This document shows, one piece after another, positions 36,201-49,516 of a DNA stretch of 64,000 nucleotides. Location: assembly GCA_051453625.1 (NCBI GenBank), contig JBOZIK010000001.1:280679980-280743979 (forward strand), written 5' to 3'. The position numbers and the translations under genes are program-made. Each line of letters starts with the position of its first letter. Position 1 is the first letter of the stretch. This stretch comes from Welwitschia mirabilis (taxonomy: Eukaryota > Gnetophyta > Gnetopsida > Welwitschiales). The notes under the pieces are model-generated. The model saw only the letters and a list, made by a program, of their open reading frames with translations. It did not search any database and was not told where the DNA came from.

Positions 36201-37368
36201 CAATTAGTTAAATATCATACACATCATTTCACCCATGAGGTAATATGATCATATTAAAGTGGATGAGATTCATCTTATTAAATTGGATAAAAGATTGGTT
36301 AATGACAAGCCAGTTACACTTAAGTAATGTTGATGTATGAGTAACAAAAAGACACTATATATATGACTTATTCACCTAACTAGGTGAGTAATTCCCTTGC
36401 TTTAATTGATGAGCTTAAGTACATACATCATTTCATCATGACAATTCATTCTTAATCCTTCATCAACTTATAACCATATTTAATCAATTCAAAACATGCA
36501 CTAAATAATGTATAATATGTATGAAAAGAATAAATATTTTCCTATGCATGAATTTCAAAATTACCATGTGTTACAATGAGATAATTTCCTAATTCTAATG
36601 AAAAAGAAACTGAATATTTTATAACCAAATACTTTTACACATGTCAAAAAGAATAAAAATCATAGTAAAGTGAGATCTACTCATTCATCCTTCTTGATTT
36701 ATGGATAAGAGTGCATATACTTAGTCACATGCTAATTAATTTCATAATCCATCAAATTATTTAATACAAAACACAATAAGGGAAATTTCATAATAACATG
36801 TAATACACTCATGTTTTTATCTACTTTTTAAACCAACTACATCAATCATTTACTTTTAGCGAATAATTTTTATTTTTTAACTTAGATGAAATACATGAAT
36901 AAATGAGTAATATAAAGATTTAGCATGCTGTTTATGGAAATATTTTATTATTAGTTTATACTTTCTTGTAAAATTTTCAATTTAATAATTTTACCATGTA
37001 AATTGGATGTCCTTATGTAATTGAAATTATCTAATTTAACATTTGGATAACTTTTTTTATTAATTTCTTTACTAAAATAAATTTTTATAAAATAATTATC
37101 AAAATAGAAAAACTATGCAAATAACTCAAAATAGAGATTAATTACTTAAAATATCATACATGCATCTAAAACCTAAAATTAAGCATGCATATTCTTGATA
37201 TAAAAAAATAAAACTAGATATTAGTTTCTATAAAGACTTTAATTAAAAAGGGTTTCATATTGAAACTAAAATACCAAAAAGTGTCATATAATTTTAAGAT
37301 TAATATTTATAATTTTTGAATAATTAAAATTTATAAAATATGGAATATAATAATTTTGGGGGATTTCA
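33296..37368 (+). mobile_element. Putative solo long LTR (about 4.07 kb) inserted in element B gag
   Basis: Begins TGTAACACTCCAACTT and ends TTTTGGGGGATTTCA, forms common for long LTRs of plant chromoviruses (TGTAAC ... TTACA-like, with CA at the end). Element B gag homology stops at 37369 and resumes before 33296. The interior has no recognised coding sequence. A tandem 'gctctaa' cluster lies near 35988-36046. I found no convincing 5-bp target duplication, so the identity as a solo LTR is tentative. Confidence 0.42.
35973..36046. repeat. Short tandem repeat, 'agctctaa' type
   Basis: Irregular repeats of 'agctctaagatccaagctctaa'-like words, seen as five to six copies of gctctaa/gctttga/atctaag within 75 bases. 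It lies inside the putative long LTR. Confidence 0.6.
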
Positions 37369-38323
37369 AGGAAAATCAAGGATGGTTTTTTTTTCTTTTA
37401 GATCTTATTGATCTTCATATGTGAATCGTGATTATTGTTGTGGTTCTGAAAAGGGTCTTCTACATTGCACACTAATCATTAGTTCAACCACTATATCTTT
37501 ATAAATAAGAATAGACAGACATTCATCCATGTCATACTCATTAAAGGTACATATAGCACATATAATAACTCCACTAGCTTAATGTGGTTTAGATAATTAA
37601 AGTTTTTCCAACTATTTTACTAAGGTGTCTAGTTTTATATTTACTTATGTTTCTTCATTTACTTTATCTATTAGTCATCTTATAACTTTAATAGATAATT
37701 AAGTTTATTTAGCTATATCTTTAGCTCTAGATAGTCTTTCCAAGTTTTCACCACTTTTAGTTATGTTCTCTAAAGTGTTTTAAGCTTTTCATAGTTCTTT
37801 AGAAATAAAAGTTTCACCACTTATTATTTGAAGTGAGTGCCTATTTTGTGATGTTAACTTTCATAGAAAAACTTTATTATTCTCAAAGCTTCAAAACCAC
37901 ATTAGGGACATTTCATCAATAAATTATTAAAATATTTAAATATTTTGTGGAAAGATTTATTGTTTTATTATTAAAATCCTAAAAGTTTTTTACTTCACTC
38001 ATTAGTTTCAGGTACTTAAAAACATATTTTCAAGAATTCATAGTTGAAATATCAATTAAAATATCTTCATGACCTAATTAAATATGATTTTGAGGTATGT
38101 AACTATGCTTTATATTTTTATCTTAAGGGAAAAAAAATAGCTTCATCCTACTTATGTCATTTTGATATCTTATAGTTAACAAAATAGCTCCAAATTCACA
38201 TTAGTATTCATAGGAATGTTTGGGGTAAAGGCTATGAAACTTACGCAATAGCTTAATAATGGTCACTTTTATTTTAATATAAATTATATGAGGAGGTTAA
38301 GACATAGAATAAGGTAGATGTAA
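37369..38323 (-). pseudogene. gag: Element B gag remnant (Athila-type)
   Basis: Gag packages the RNA in virus-like particles. Minus-strand translation gives FYEGLTSQNRHSLQIISGGT (near 37890-37830), matching the retrotransposon-gag motif in which FYNGL and the GG pair are conserved. It is followed by KAxNTLENITKSG. A zinc-knuckle-like CAIC...DEC lies near 37550. The end reads NHP, a stop, FSL, where Athila proteins have NHPNFSW, and is cut at 37368. The upstream part runs into the gap at 38324. Confidence 0.75.
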
Positions 38324-38348
38324 NNNNNNNNNNNNNNNNNNNNNNNNN
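38324..38348. other. Assembly gap (25 N)
   Basis: Twenty-five unresolved bases upstream of the gag remnant. The size differs from the 10-N and 100-N gaps elsewhere in the window. Confidence 0.99.
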
Positions 38349-39129
38349 AATTTTATTTTAGGTAAACCTTGACTTATATTATGTCTATCTATTTTAGGCA
38401 AGGTTAATTATATCATAAAGATCTCTAATTTATGTTAAGTAAGTTTCACATGTCTAAAGTATAAGTCTAGAATAGTTGTCATTGAAGTTGATCAAAAGAA
38501 TTTGATATGCTGGTTGTTCTTTATTAGATTTTCTATGAAGTTAATCATTAGCAAATTTAACTCAATGATGCATGAGCGATCAAGAGTGATAAAAAGAATT
38601 TTAAGATGGACTGCCAGCAAAAAATGATAAAATACGTAAGTTTAAATTTCAAATGATGAATTTTTACAAAAAGGATGGCAATAATAGTAGTGTGGATGAT
38701 GTTACAAGTTAGATTTCAAAATTTTTCTAACCAAAAAAAAAAAAATCATAAATATAATGTAGATCTAGGCTATTTTAGACAAGGTGAATGATCCAAAAAA
38801 ATAACATTTGAAATTTTAAATATCAAGCATAGACCAACCTATCAACAATAAATAGCATAAACAAGTATAAAAATTTCAATAGATAATTAAAACCTAATCT
38901 CTCTATAACTACTAATAATAAAAACAATATGAAGTGCAACTAAGTAGAAGTGAAATCTGACACAGCTAATTTAAAGTAAATGATTCATAGATCTCAACTC
39001 ATATGCTCTAGATGCTTATAGCTTAATTAAAACAAAAAATGTTTTTATAACTTTGATAATGAAAATTATAAAAAAAATTCAAAATTTCCAAGAAAGAAAT
39101 AACTTCTTGTAAAGTAAGGAATAATAATT
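38349..39129. other. AT-rich DNA, probably 5' leader/LTR of element B
   Basis: Two related words, 'ctattttaggcaaggttaat' near 38380 and 'ctattttagacaaggtgaat' near 38765, suggest an old duplication. No coding trace. On the minus strand this is where the 5' leader and LTR of element B should be, but I could not find a primer-binding site. Confidence 0.4.
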
Positions 39130-40460
39130 ACAATCCATGGCAATAATTTTATGAGCTTACTATGTCTTGATAATTGTTATAATTTATAATCTTTACATGT
39201 TACATGATAGTGATTAAGGTGTAGGTAGTAATTTTAGTTTTTATCAAAGTAGGGAATTTTAGTGTAATAAAGGAAATTTCCATTATTATTTTATTTTAAC
39301 AACTAAAAGGGAATTATAGAGATTACAAAGGTTTAGGTTGTTTAGTAACATTTAAATAAGGTTTGAATAAGACGATTTTGAAATCATATTAAAGATATTT
39401 AGATATTAGAGTAGCCCTCCTCCAAATTAAGAATTTTTTTTCATAAGATAAATTATCAAGAAAGTCTAAGTTAAGATCAAAACATTATATTAAAAAATAT
39501 ATATATTCATAAATAAGTAATAGATCACTATTGATTTTAAACACCATGAAATAAATAGGTCTAGAGATGATTCATCTTATAATTAAATGTAGGAAGCATG
39601 AGGATAACATAAAATATGTCATAAACACTAATAAATCAATCATCTAGGTCCTAATAATACATTAAAAAAAGTAACTGTAAATGCTAAATGCAAAATAAAA
39701 TTCTAAATGGGCTATTACATGACTAGTAATTACAATTGTATCAATGATGGAATATTATACAAATCCTATCATAAATAAATGTTCATTACTAATTATGTAA
39801 ATACTACAAAGAAAAAAAAATATAGAATAAAAAACCAGGCTTAACAATGTATACTCATTATGATACAATCACTTCCTCATACTTGAGGAGGTAAAAAAGA
39901 GGCCTAAAACCTTATGACAAGACAAAAGCTTGTCATAGCCATGGAAAATCTTAATCTAGAACAATAAAGTTTAGATGTGAAATTATACAACATAGAATAA
40001 TGAATCTTCAAAAGATAATATATTCCAAATACAAATAACCCTTGAGGTAGGTTTTATTTTTATAGCTTTAAGTTGGGTTCTGTGTTATATGTGGATGTAT
40101 GTGGTAAATTAATATTAATAACCAATAGTCATCGATAAATTTTCTTAGGCTATAAGACTTACATATATAATCCTTAGTCTTCTTAAGATCTACTTTAGCA
40201 CTTAGTTGTTAAATTAATTTTTGTTTCATGTTGTAAGCTTAAATTAGCAATATATCCTCTACTTAATAATACATCTTCTTCAAGACCTTCTTCTAATATT
40301 GTTAGTAGCACTAATGGTCTAGGTAGTAGGGCTACTCCTATTAGAAAATTCAATTGATATAAAAGTTAGATATCTCAAAGTAACATGTAATTAAGATTCT
40401 AAGTATTAGTTATTTTAATAACATTTTCAAAATTATAAGAATAGAGATTAATTAATAATA
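39130..40460 (+). repeat. Dispersed repeat, copy 2 (partner of 4600-5900)
   Basis: Direct repeat of 4600-5900, with small indels through its length. No coding sequence. The start is marked by 'ttgataattgttataattt' against 'ttgaaaatcattataattt'. Confidence 0.75.
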
Positions 40461-43400
40461 ATCTAGTAATAAACATAATATTTATCTCCTTGAAAAATTT
40501 CTTTACTGAAGTGCAAGAGCCAAATATGTACAAATTCAAATGTAAATGCAATCTTAAGAGAACTTTATTCCTTTGAAAAAACCATTATTTCATGTTACTA
40601 ATAAACCTAAAATGAAAATATAACTACATAAAAATATCATATTTGTATGTGTGTGCATCGATATATATCATAACTAGTTCAAAATATTAGCTATCATGAA
40701 TTCCTAAAATGTAAATTTTTTTAAGATTATTAATATAACTAACTTATTTATATTTTTATTTATTTTATTACTTATTTGAGTAAACCCCTTTTCTTAGAAA
40801 TAAAAAATAATTAGGAACTATACTTGATTGATAGCAACATGAGTCTCTTAATTTGGTGATGTGGATTTAGTATAAAAAGCTATATATGAGAAATCATTAA
40901 TTACTTTGCTTAGTCTTTGATAATATGAGTAATCATGAAGGTCTTAAATAAATTTTAAAATTAATAAAAAACCTTAAGTAAAAATTAAAATTTTAAAATA
41001 AAATAACATGCTCTTAATCATAAAATTCTTTATATTTATCAATATAACAATATATGTCCTTCTTGAAAAATGTAGATAAAGGTAAATTCTATATTTCCAT
41101 CCAAGTCATATCTTATTTTAGGAAAACACTTTCATTTTAGATTGATCTTTATCACAATAGATATCAATCATCCATTGAAATTGAGTGATTAATTATCTAA
41201 ATATATCCTTGTATGTGTAAATGCATATCCATATTCTTGTATTTTCTCATAAATGTGTTGTGCCTATGTCTTAGCCTCTTCCAACTATTATTCTCACCTA
41301 TTTTAATTGAACCTACACTACCATTTATACTCCTAGATCCATTATTATTCCTGTTCACTAAGATACATTGAATTCAAGCTAAAATGTTTGAGAGAATAAA
41401 GATTTCATTATGAAGGATATGGTCTTATGAGTTTTGTAGTAATACACATCTATGTACATATATAAGATAAAAGAGAGAAAATAGAAATCTTGCTTTAAGA
41501 AGGGGTAAAGGCTATTTCTACAATGAGGTAAAAGATTTTTATTAAAATTTGTATTTTGTTTATGATGAAAAATTTGTACAAGAAAAAGAAGATGATGATG
41601 ACGAAAAGAACTCTTAGAAGCTTGTTATAAGGATAATGTTTCATCACTCTTATGCATATTTTATGAACTCTTTTATTATTACCTAGTAGTTATCACATTA
41701 TCATGTAAAGAAAGATCTAAAAATAGACTAGATTTATTTAAATTCATCATCAAAAATATATACCCGTTTTCTCATACATCATATGTTTAGTCTTTCTCTT
41801 TAGCTTTCATTTTTATTATGAGGAATGATAAGAGGCTTAATGTATGTAAGTTTCTCTTTAATCTCACAAGATAAAAGAGGGAATAGTAAAAATTTACCTA
41901 TTTCTTATCCTCATTCTTGACATCCTTACATTTCTAAATGGTGCTAACCTTAAATATTAAAGGATGAATGAAAATGTATCAATTTGGTTAAAGTTAGATA
42001 AATAATTAGAGTAAAAAAGCATGACAAATTAAATTAGGTACCTAGAAGGCAAGTTAAAACACTAAGAACCTAAGAGAAGCCAAAATAAGAAGAAGAAGAA
42101 GACAAGAAAAGGTCACAAAGAAAAAGAATCTCCTACTTCAAGTTACTTTCAAGAAAAAACCAAGTACTTAAAATGGTTTTAAAAAAGCATGAAAATTGGA
42201 TTTAAACAAAGGGTAAGAATAAAATTATCCATGAAATGGATGAAAAAATCAAGGAAGTGATGTCAAAATTGGATTATGTTCATAGGATCAAAAGCTTTAA
42301 GAGGTTTATTCCATGGAATGCCTCCTTTAAAAACCTCTTCCTTTACTTAATGTACTTCTTGCCTTATTTCCTTTTTTTTATATGCTTCTCTGGTGCATTG
42401 TAATGTTCTAAAAGTTAAGTAACAAAAATGTGTAACTTTCTTATTTCATAATATTCAAGTTCTTAACAAAATTTTTGTTGACTTTTTAACCCGTTTTAAT
42501 ATTGAGAATAATGTAAAAGTTTTATTGATGGATATAAATCATTTAGAATTTTAAAATATTAATCATTTTATGCCTTAACACAAAAACCACATAGCTTTAT
42601 TTACTTTGTCAAATTTTTAAAGGCACAGAATTGAAAATTTTGATGAAAATTTCAAAATTGCAAATGAAATTGAACTGAAAGGGTTAAAATTTTTTCTTTA
42701 TTTGATAATCTAATGATTGATTTGATATAATTTAATGTGTGAAATAAATCTAAATCAAAGTCTAACGTTTTTGGGCTGATTTAATCATTTAAGCATAAAG
42801 TTAATAATGTAAAAAGTTTTGAGTTTATTAATACACTTTTTAACTTGATTTTATGCATTGTTTTTAAGAGATTATCAAATGTTGGTTGTGGGATATTTTT
42901 GCACTTGAATTTTACATATATATAATCCTATAAAAGTTAGTGAATAACACATTTAAGAATATAAATACTATGTTTAGCATTGAATTATCATTGGCTAATT
43001 TTAATTCTTATGAGTTCTAAATTATTATTAAAATGTATTAGCACTTGGATTTTATCTTACAAGTCATGATAATCTATCTAGTGTCTGACCCAAGTATGCA
43101 ACTAAGGAGATCAATGATATCATTCAAAACTCATGTCGTCATTGATGTTTTAGTGAAAGATTCTAATAAATATAAATTAAAAATTTGTTACCATAATATC
43201 AAAACTAACTTACAAAATTATGCAAAAGTTAAATTAACAGCTAAAAAGATGAAGACTATGAAATAACTTAATCAATCCTAGTGCCTAATAAAATTTAATG
43301 TAATCAAATTTTATATAAGTTAACATACAAAACACCTACCATTATAATCAACAACCTAACTCTTAGTTATATAAGTACACCATACCTTTAGTGTTAAGAT

Positions 43401-45440
43401 GTTTAACTTATTTTTTATTTCATATCATGTGGTGTTGGTTTCATATCTAAGTTCTATTCTTTTAAATATTTATTTTCAATGGCTATGATGTGGGATTGTC
43501 TTAAAATGATATTCTCACCCTTCTTTTTCTCTCCATAGTTATGAGGGAATAATTTTTTCATAAAGCATCTACCTTGATAAGCTTAAAACTTCACTTTGTC
43601 CTAGATTGTTATTTGTTGTAGTGTTTTTGTTCTCCTTAGTGTACATTAATCCATGATTGAATCTGTTCTTTATTTCATTATTAATACAATTATGATTATT
43701 GACTACATAATAATTCATTTTAAATGTTCTATCATATTCATCATTTAGCTTTATTTCCTTCAATGTATTACTATGATTTAAATGAATAATGTATTATTAT
43801 TTATGTCGTGCCTTTTTAGTATTTATAACATCTTTTATGCTATTCTAGTGTTTCCTATATTTAATTATAAAATTAACCATCTTTAAGACAACTGCATTCA
43901 TATCATTAAAAATATGAAATGAATAATTTATTACATATCTATGAGGCCCTTTTATACTTAATGTAATATTCTAAGCTTCACATGGGCTTTTTTGATAATC
44001 TATCTTATGAATAGTCATTCCTAGTGCTTAACAGATGAAGTTTTCTAATATTAATACTCTTAGCTCTTTTTCCAATTTTCCTTTAATAGACCTTAAACAT
44101 GCCTTTGTTAAATAATTCAAAACCTTTGTAAGCTCTAAAAGTACCTTGTAGTGCTTAAGAAAGAATAATAGTTATGATTTCTTATACTATAATAAATGAT
44201 CCTCTCTTATAAATTTAAGCATGCTACCTATACCTTAATAATTATAACTCTAAACATTATAATTAATTATAATTATCAAGGGTAATCATATATCAGTTAT
44301 TATAACTCCTATATCATCATTATAAAAATATACATAATAAGTATTAGGCATAATAATTACAACAATGATGAAATTAGGATATATGGATAACTAAACTTTA
44401 GTCGGCATGGTGGTGCTGATGAAATCATCTTTTTACTTGATAGTTCAGTAGAAATTTATCATTAGTTTGATTATTTAATAATAATTTTAGGCACTTACTT
44501 GAAGGAGATAACTTCACTCTCGATCTACTAAGAATATTAAGACAAGGGTTGGATGCATGATTATAAATAGATTACACATTTATTCCATGATATAAGTTAT
44601 TGATTTTAGAAATTTTAGGATTTAGAGTTTATAAAAATATATCCTATAAAAAATAGTAGATCATTATTCTAATGTGGAATTGCACTAGACAATTAATAGA
44701 CTATGTTGTGGTAAAAGAACAGGTTGAAATGGTGGTCTAGAGACTAGTGGAGCTATTATTCTTCATGCAATACAATAGGGATCTAGGTTATTTATCTCTT
44801 AGTTTAGAATCTTTAAAATCATGAAAATAAATTACGTAAGGTAAATTTTAAGTTTATAATAAATAAATCCTAATGAAAAAGGCTATTTTTTAGGGTATTA
44901 TAATTTGATATTTATTTTAAAATTTGAATTCTTTTTGTAAAAATGTATTGATATTTAGTTACATGATCATCGGTCACACAAATTTCAAAGAACTACATGT
45001 ATTCATATATATAGTTCCAATCATTTAATAATATTATTCCTATTGCTATTAATCAAGGTTGGGGTCCTAATTTTCCTAAGGTTAAAGAGGTACTCTAGCA
45101 ATACAATAAAAATAAAGAAAAAATGATGTAAGTTTAATTATTTTGATGAATTTAGAATACTCTAAGAAATCTATCATAGCTAATACTTAAAAGAAATCAT
45201 GAGAAAATTTAATCTTAATTTCCATATATATGAGATCTCATCCTTACTCTGCTAACCATATTTCTTATTCATAATGATATTATTGTAGATAAATACTCTA
45301 ATTTATCCTTAAGATTGCTTCATCAAATGGTTTTACAATAGAACTAAAGTTTCTTTTTATTTTTAGCTATCTTCCACCATTACTTAGTAACTTTTATTTT
45401 CATTATCTTGTTAATTATTTTATTCTCTCAAGTTATATCA
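40461..45440. other. AT-rich DNA, nothing recognised
   Basis: About 5 kb without a recognisable protein family, LTR pair or RNA gene. Short open frames (43045-43266 plus, 43763-43569 minus) have low-complexity Lys/Asn-rich translations and no known motif. The minus-strand frame at 43763-43569 could be part of an unknown retroelement, but there is no support. Confidence 0.5.
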
Positions 45441-46739
45441 TGATCTTGAATGCCTCATTCTTGTACCCACAAGTTTCTTTTAGCATATAACTCTTTCTTG
45501 AGTAATTTCTAATATCTCACTTAAAAACTTAATTTTGTTACTAATTCTAATCTTTTGGCAAAATATTAGAACCTAACACATTGCCTTATATTGAAAAAGT
45601 AACATATTGGCCTCTAGTAGCAACATTTCATATGTACTTGATTTTTAACTTTAAGTTCATCTACCAAAACTTGTTTTTGAATTTTCTCTATTTTCTTTCA
45701 TAACTCTTTTGTTGGGCTTCACATTATACATTTATATAAAATAACTAGTTGCACAATCATATAAAATAATTACTTTTGTACCTTATATGACCAAATATTT
45801 TCTTTCTTCTATTTGTTCTTTATAGCATAAAAAACCTTTCATCTAGCAACTCTTTGTAACAACATTAATTCCCTTTTTAGCTTTAAAGACATTCTAATTA
45901 TAAGTATTTTTATGAATTAATAATCTCAAACCATTTATTTTGTAGTTAGAAACTATAGCTTATCTCATTTGTTTTACAAATAATAATTTTTGTGGTTGTA
46001 ACATTTACCTTCATTCTTGAGTATGGGCAAAACTTTTCTAGTACTTTTAACATAGTTTGAAGTCCTTTGTTAAAATTTATAACTAATGCTCCATCATCTA
46101 CAAAAATTAAGAGACATGGAATTTTTTAGCCTATTTTCATTATACACCTTTTTGTTACCTCTTACATCCATTTTTTTAATTCATCCATAAAAATTCCAGA
46201 CAGTGTTAGTAATAGAGAATACTCTTGCTTTACTTCTATGTTATTATAAAACATACAAGATTCTTGAGCATCCATGCTTCTTATTTCATCTATTACTTTT
46301 GTATAAAGTCTTTGTATCACCACAAATAGAATAGAGCTAATATTAAGATCCTAACTGAGTCATAAGCAATTATAAAGTCAACCAAATAAATGAAAACGTA
46401 TTTGTACCACTCCTTCACTTACTTCATAAAAAACATATGGGTAACTAGATGATCCATTATAGAGTAATCTCTCAAAATCCTACTTGAGAGAATGCATGCA
46501 CATTATTATCTTCCATTCACTTTCCTAGCCTCTTATCTCGAATAATACCAATAGTTTACCAAATAAATCAACATCATGATTAGCCTATAGTTATTTAAAT
46601 TTGACATATTTTCTTTCTTAAATAACATAATAGCTCTACTAATCATCCATTTCATAACCAATCCATTCTTAATTCCATCATTTAATCTTTTCCATGTTTC
46701 TTCACATAGTAATAGAATGGCCCTTCTATATTGTTAACA
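45441..46739 (-). pseudogene. LINE F reverse transcriptase remnant (3' portion)
   Basis: Minus-strand reading starts LCEETWKRLNDGIKNG and KKENMSNLNNYRL, the RT finger block (F....NYR). The palm has LVDFIIAYDSV near 46360 and LIFVDDGALVI, with an intact FVDD box at 46093-46104. MKVNVTTTKIII follows near 45990-46025, the block typical after the catalytic site. A thumb-like region with RFFML, RRKKIF and LFYINV extends to about 45450. The wording differs from the J-domain LINEs and resembles RTE- or other LINE-type RTs; the clade is uncertain. Stops and shifts make it dead. Confidence 0.8.
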
Positions 46740-47104
46740 TGTAAAAATTAACATTTATATCAAGTGTTTCAAGCCATTTATTATAAATAAAGACATTAAT
46801 TTAATTATTTTAATCATAAATATGTCTTCTATTATTTTTAAAATAAAATTTCACATTATTTTTTTCTTTATAATAATTACAGGTCTTTGGCCACATTTTG
46901 GAACACATCGCAGAATATGGACACAATTTTGAATAAAACAACTATGGCAATGAAGAAATAAGGTGGTGATATGTAGTAATATTATTAAAGGATATGTGGC
47001 AGAGGCATGTAGAGATGGCATTGAAGACATGTGATGATAGCACTGGTTGGTAAAGAAATCTAGCTTCCAAGATCACATGGGGAACTCATCATGATGAAAA
47101 TTCC

Positions 47105-47360
47105 ACCAAACAATATATGACGATCTTCATCAAATGCTAGAAGACAACCTCCACCAAATGATAAATGATGAATATTCTACCTAATGCTAGAGAATATAAT
47201 CTTTTCTATCTAATGCTAAAAGACAATCTCTATCAAATGCTACAAGACATATTCTTAACTATGTAATACTAAATGATAAAGATTCTACCTAACGCTATAA
47301 GTTAAAAGGTTGTAACCACTGCTCTTCTATCCAATGTTATAAGCCAAGAGGTTGTAATCA
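47105..47360 (+). repeat. Degenerate tandem repeats in LTR of element G
   Basis: Repeated 'caaatgctagaagacaacc', 'ctaatgctaaaagacaatc' and 'ctaatgctagagaat' type words at intervals of roughly 25-45 bases. The same pattern is at about 52150-52400 in the right LTR, upstream of the TATA box in both. It may be an upstream control array, which is inference. Confidence 0.65.
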
Positions 47361-47391
47361 TTTGTCATCCTCATATCTCCTTATAAAAGGC

Positions 47392-47399
47392 CTTAAACC
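47392..47399 (+). promoter_or_regulatory. Probable TATA box of element G LTR
   Basis: TATAAAAG in the left LTR, preceding 'gccttaaacccttcatt'. The right LTR has TGTAAAAG at the same place. The AATAAA at 47563-47568 may be the poly(A) signal about 165 bases later. Confidence 0.6.
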
Positions 47400-47562
47400 C
47401 TTCATTATATTCATCTTTTCATTGGCATATTGTGGGAAATACTTGTAGGCTTAGATATCATTATGCTCTAACATCTATCTTGGAGATGGAATAATCCTTA
47501 ACTAGTTGAGGAGTTCTTCTTCTTATCCTCCTTCACTAATGTGTTGTATTTCTTTCAGTATT

Positions 47563-47568
47563 AATAAA
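47563..47568 (+). terminator. Possible poly(A) signal in LTR of element G
   Basis: AATAAA in 'attaataaagaatt', kept in the right LTR near 52604-52609. The distance from the TATA box fits an LTR R region. Confidence 0.4.
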
Positions 47569-48223
47569 GAATTTGTTTGAATTCTTTAATTATTAATGCA
47601 TAATTTTATTTAGTATTAGCAATATTTAGGTAGAACTAGTTCTTAAAGTAGGTTTTATTCTTTTATTATTAATGCACAGTAAAATGGTATTAGTAATCTT
47701 TAGATAAACCTTACTTGATTATCAAGTTCTTTCAAATGTGTAAGTTGTCTAAAGTTACTTTTATGATTTATAGTGACTATTGTTTGACTGGTCTTGTGCA
47801 CTTTGGTTTATACTTTAACTGGTCTTTTACACTTTGGTTCATACTTTTCATGCTTATAAAGGGCTATGAAGTATTAAGATGACTTAATAACTTATCAACA
47901 CTTATGTGGTGGACGAGATTATGCCTTCACACTGAGCCTTGATGAATTGATGATCTATTGTATGTTTTAGATACATGAATCTTTAAAGTAAAGGAGAAGA
48001 TTTGGATAAAGCGTTGGATTCTTAGAAGATTTTTGTTCCCTTGCATTGCCAATTAAATAATACTTTATTTCTCTCAAACCCTAATTTTATAATTTCTTTG
48101 AGTTTTATTACAATTAGAATAATTGTGTACCTTTGATTAATTTATCTCCTATGTCCCTGTGAAAGAATGATAACTTGGTGAAAACTTAGCTTTAAATCCA
48201 GACATTGTATTACAATTAGTAGA

Positions 48224-48243
48224 TTTGACAGCATTAGTGGGGA
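48224..48243 (+). other. Primer-binding site of element G (Asp-tRNA type)
   Basis: TTTGACAGCATTAGTGGGGA follows the left LTR. It agrees with the TTTGGCGCCGTTG...GGGGA site used by Athila/Tat elements at about 14 of 20 bases. Four of the six differences are G to A or C to T. Confidence 0.65.
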
Positions 48244-48298
48244 TGTATTGATACAATAATTTTTTAAAAGTATATAATTATTTTTCTTGCATTTTTTT

Positions 48299-48445
48299 TT
48301 CCAATGGTGGATTGGTCCTCTTTCCAATGATACCCGAACGAGTCATGTTTTCTCTTTCTTTTTAGTGTTTGTTTATTTTTCTTTCCAGTGATGGATATTA
48401 GTCCTCTTTCCCGTGGTAGATATTGGTCCTTTTCCAGTAAAACCT
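48299..48445 (+). repeat. Imperfect short repeats in leader of element G
   Basis: Three to four copies of 'tttccagtgatggatattag' and 'tggtcctctttccaatg' type words. They lie downstream of the primer-binding site in the leader. Confidence 0.6.
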
Positions 48446-48799
48446 TAACTGGTTCAAGCTGTTAAGTTTGGTTATCTTTCTAGCATTTAAAACTTTATTT
48501 TTATATCAAATATTTTTAAATTGCAGTTCTAATGACTTTCTTGCAAGTGCAACAGAATATAAGATCATAATTTAAAGTAAACCAAACTAATGATCTATGT
48601 GTTTTATGTGTTTTCTCATTTTTGTACATTATTTGTACATTTTCTAAGTCTATTAGTTTGTATCTCTGTTAAAAATTTTATGAAAAATTTAAAATGTTAG
48701 GTTTATTTTCCTAGGTTGTAAAAATTTAAGTTTCAAATGTTTTTGTATTTTTGTTAATTTTTTTTCCAAATCCTACATTGCAAAACACAGAAAACATGA

Positions 48800-49516
48800 A
48801 CCTTTAGCCAAAAACTATCACTTATTTTCTTGAACTTAAACTATGGATTGGACCCCCAATCCATTTCAAATAGCTTCTAATCATCAACCTATATATTCCT
48901 ATAGTTTCCAGTATGATAATTAACCTAAATGAACTATAAGAGATTTCATTAAACTAACACAAGCTCTAGGGGATTACCTTCAATGTAACTCATACTAGCT
49001 GTAACTGTTAGATCTTTTTAATAATAGATATACCTTTGAAGAACACCCTCAATTCCATCCATACCTAGATCAACTCCTTATAACTTTGAACTTGAAAATT
49101 CCTCATGATTTTTATCCTTAAACTTCATATCTGTCATCCTTTGATTCATACCCTTCATTTTCTCTTTAATACCCTTCATCATTTGATCACCATCTATTAA
49201 CTTCATACACCCAATAACCCTCTTCAAAATCCTTGGAAGACATCCTTATGACATTCATGGAATTAAACCAAATACTTAAGCAAATGAACTAAAGACTTGA
49301 GCAAATTAACTAAATACTTGAGCAAGAAAACCAAAGATTTGAGTAAGATATCCAATAATTAACCCAAGTCACTACACAAATCACACTAGAAGAACAAAAT
49401 CTTCCTACATCCCCTTAACCTACAAGCCTAGAAAACATTCAAGGGATTAATAAAACTATAAGTGACAACATCCAAATCTTATTCCTTAGAAATAAATAAA
49501 TAAGGAAGAAAACTAT
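48800..49516 (+). other. Leader/upstream gag-like region of element G
   Basis: Translations in this stretch are broken by stops. A short tandem pattern around 49270-49345 repeats 'aactaaatacttgagcaa' with changes, encoding Leu/Glu/Gln-rich heptad-like words. It may be the N-terminal part of the gene that continues at 49517. Confidence 0.4.

Larger units (their letters stand above)
46740..48214 (+). repeat. Element G, left LTR
   Basis: About 1.48 kb, beginning TGTAAAAATT and ending TTGTATTACA, so the ends are inverted TGTAA/TTACA. It has tandem-like 'cta.c.aatgcta' words around 47105-47360, a TATA box and an AATAAA downstream. Confidence 0.88.

Noticed and set aside
43569-43763. Possible transposase fragment
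   Set aside because: Asn/Lys-rich translation with no catalytic motif and no terminal inverted repeats seen nearby.
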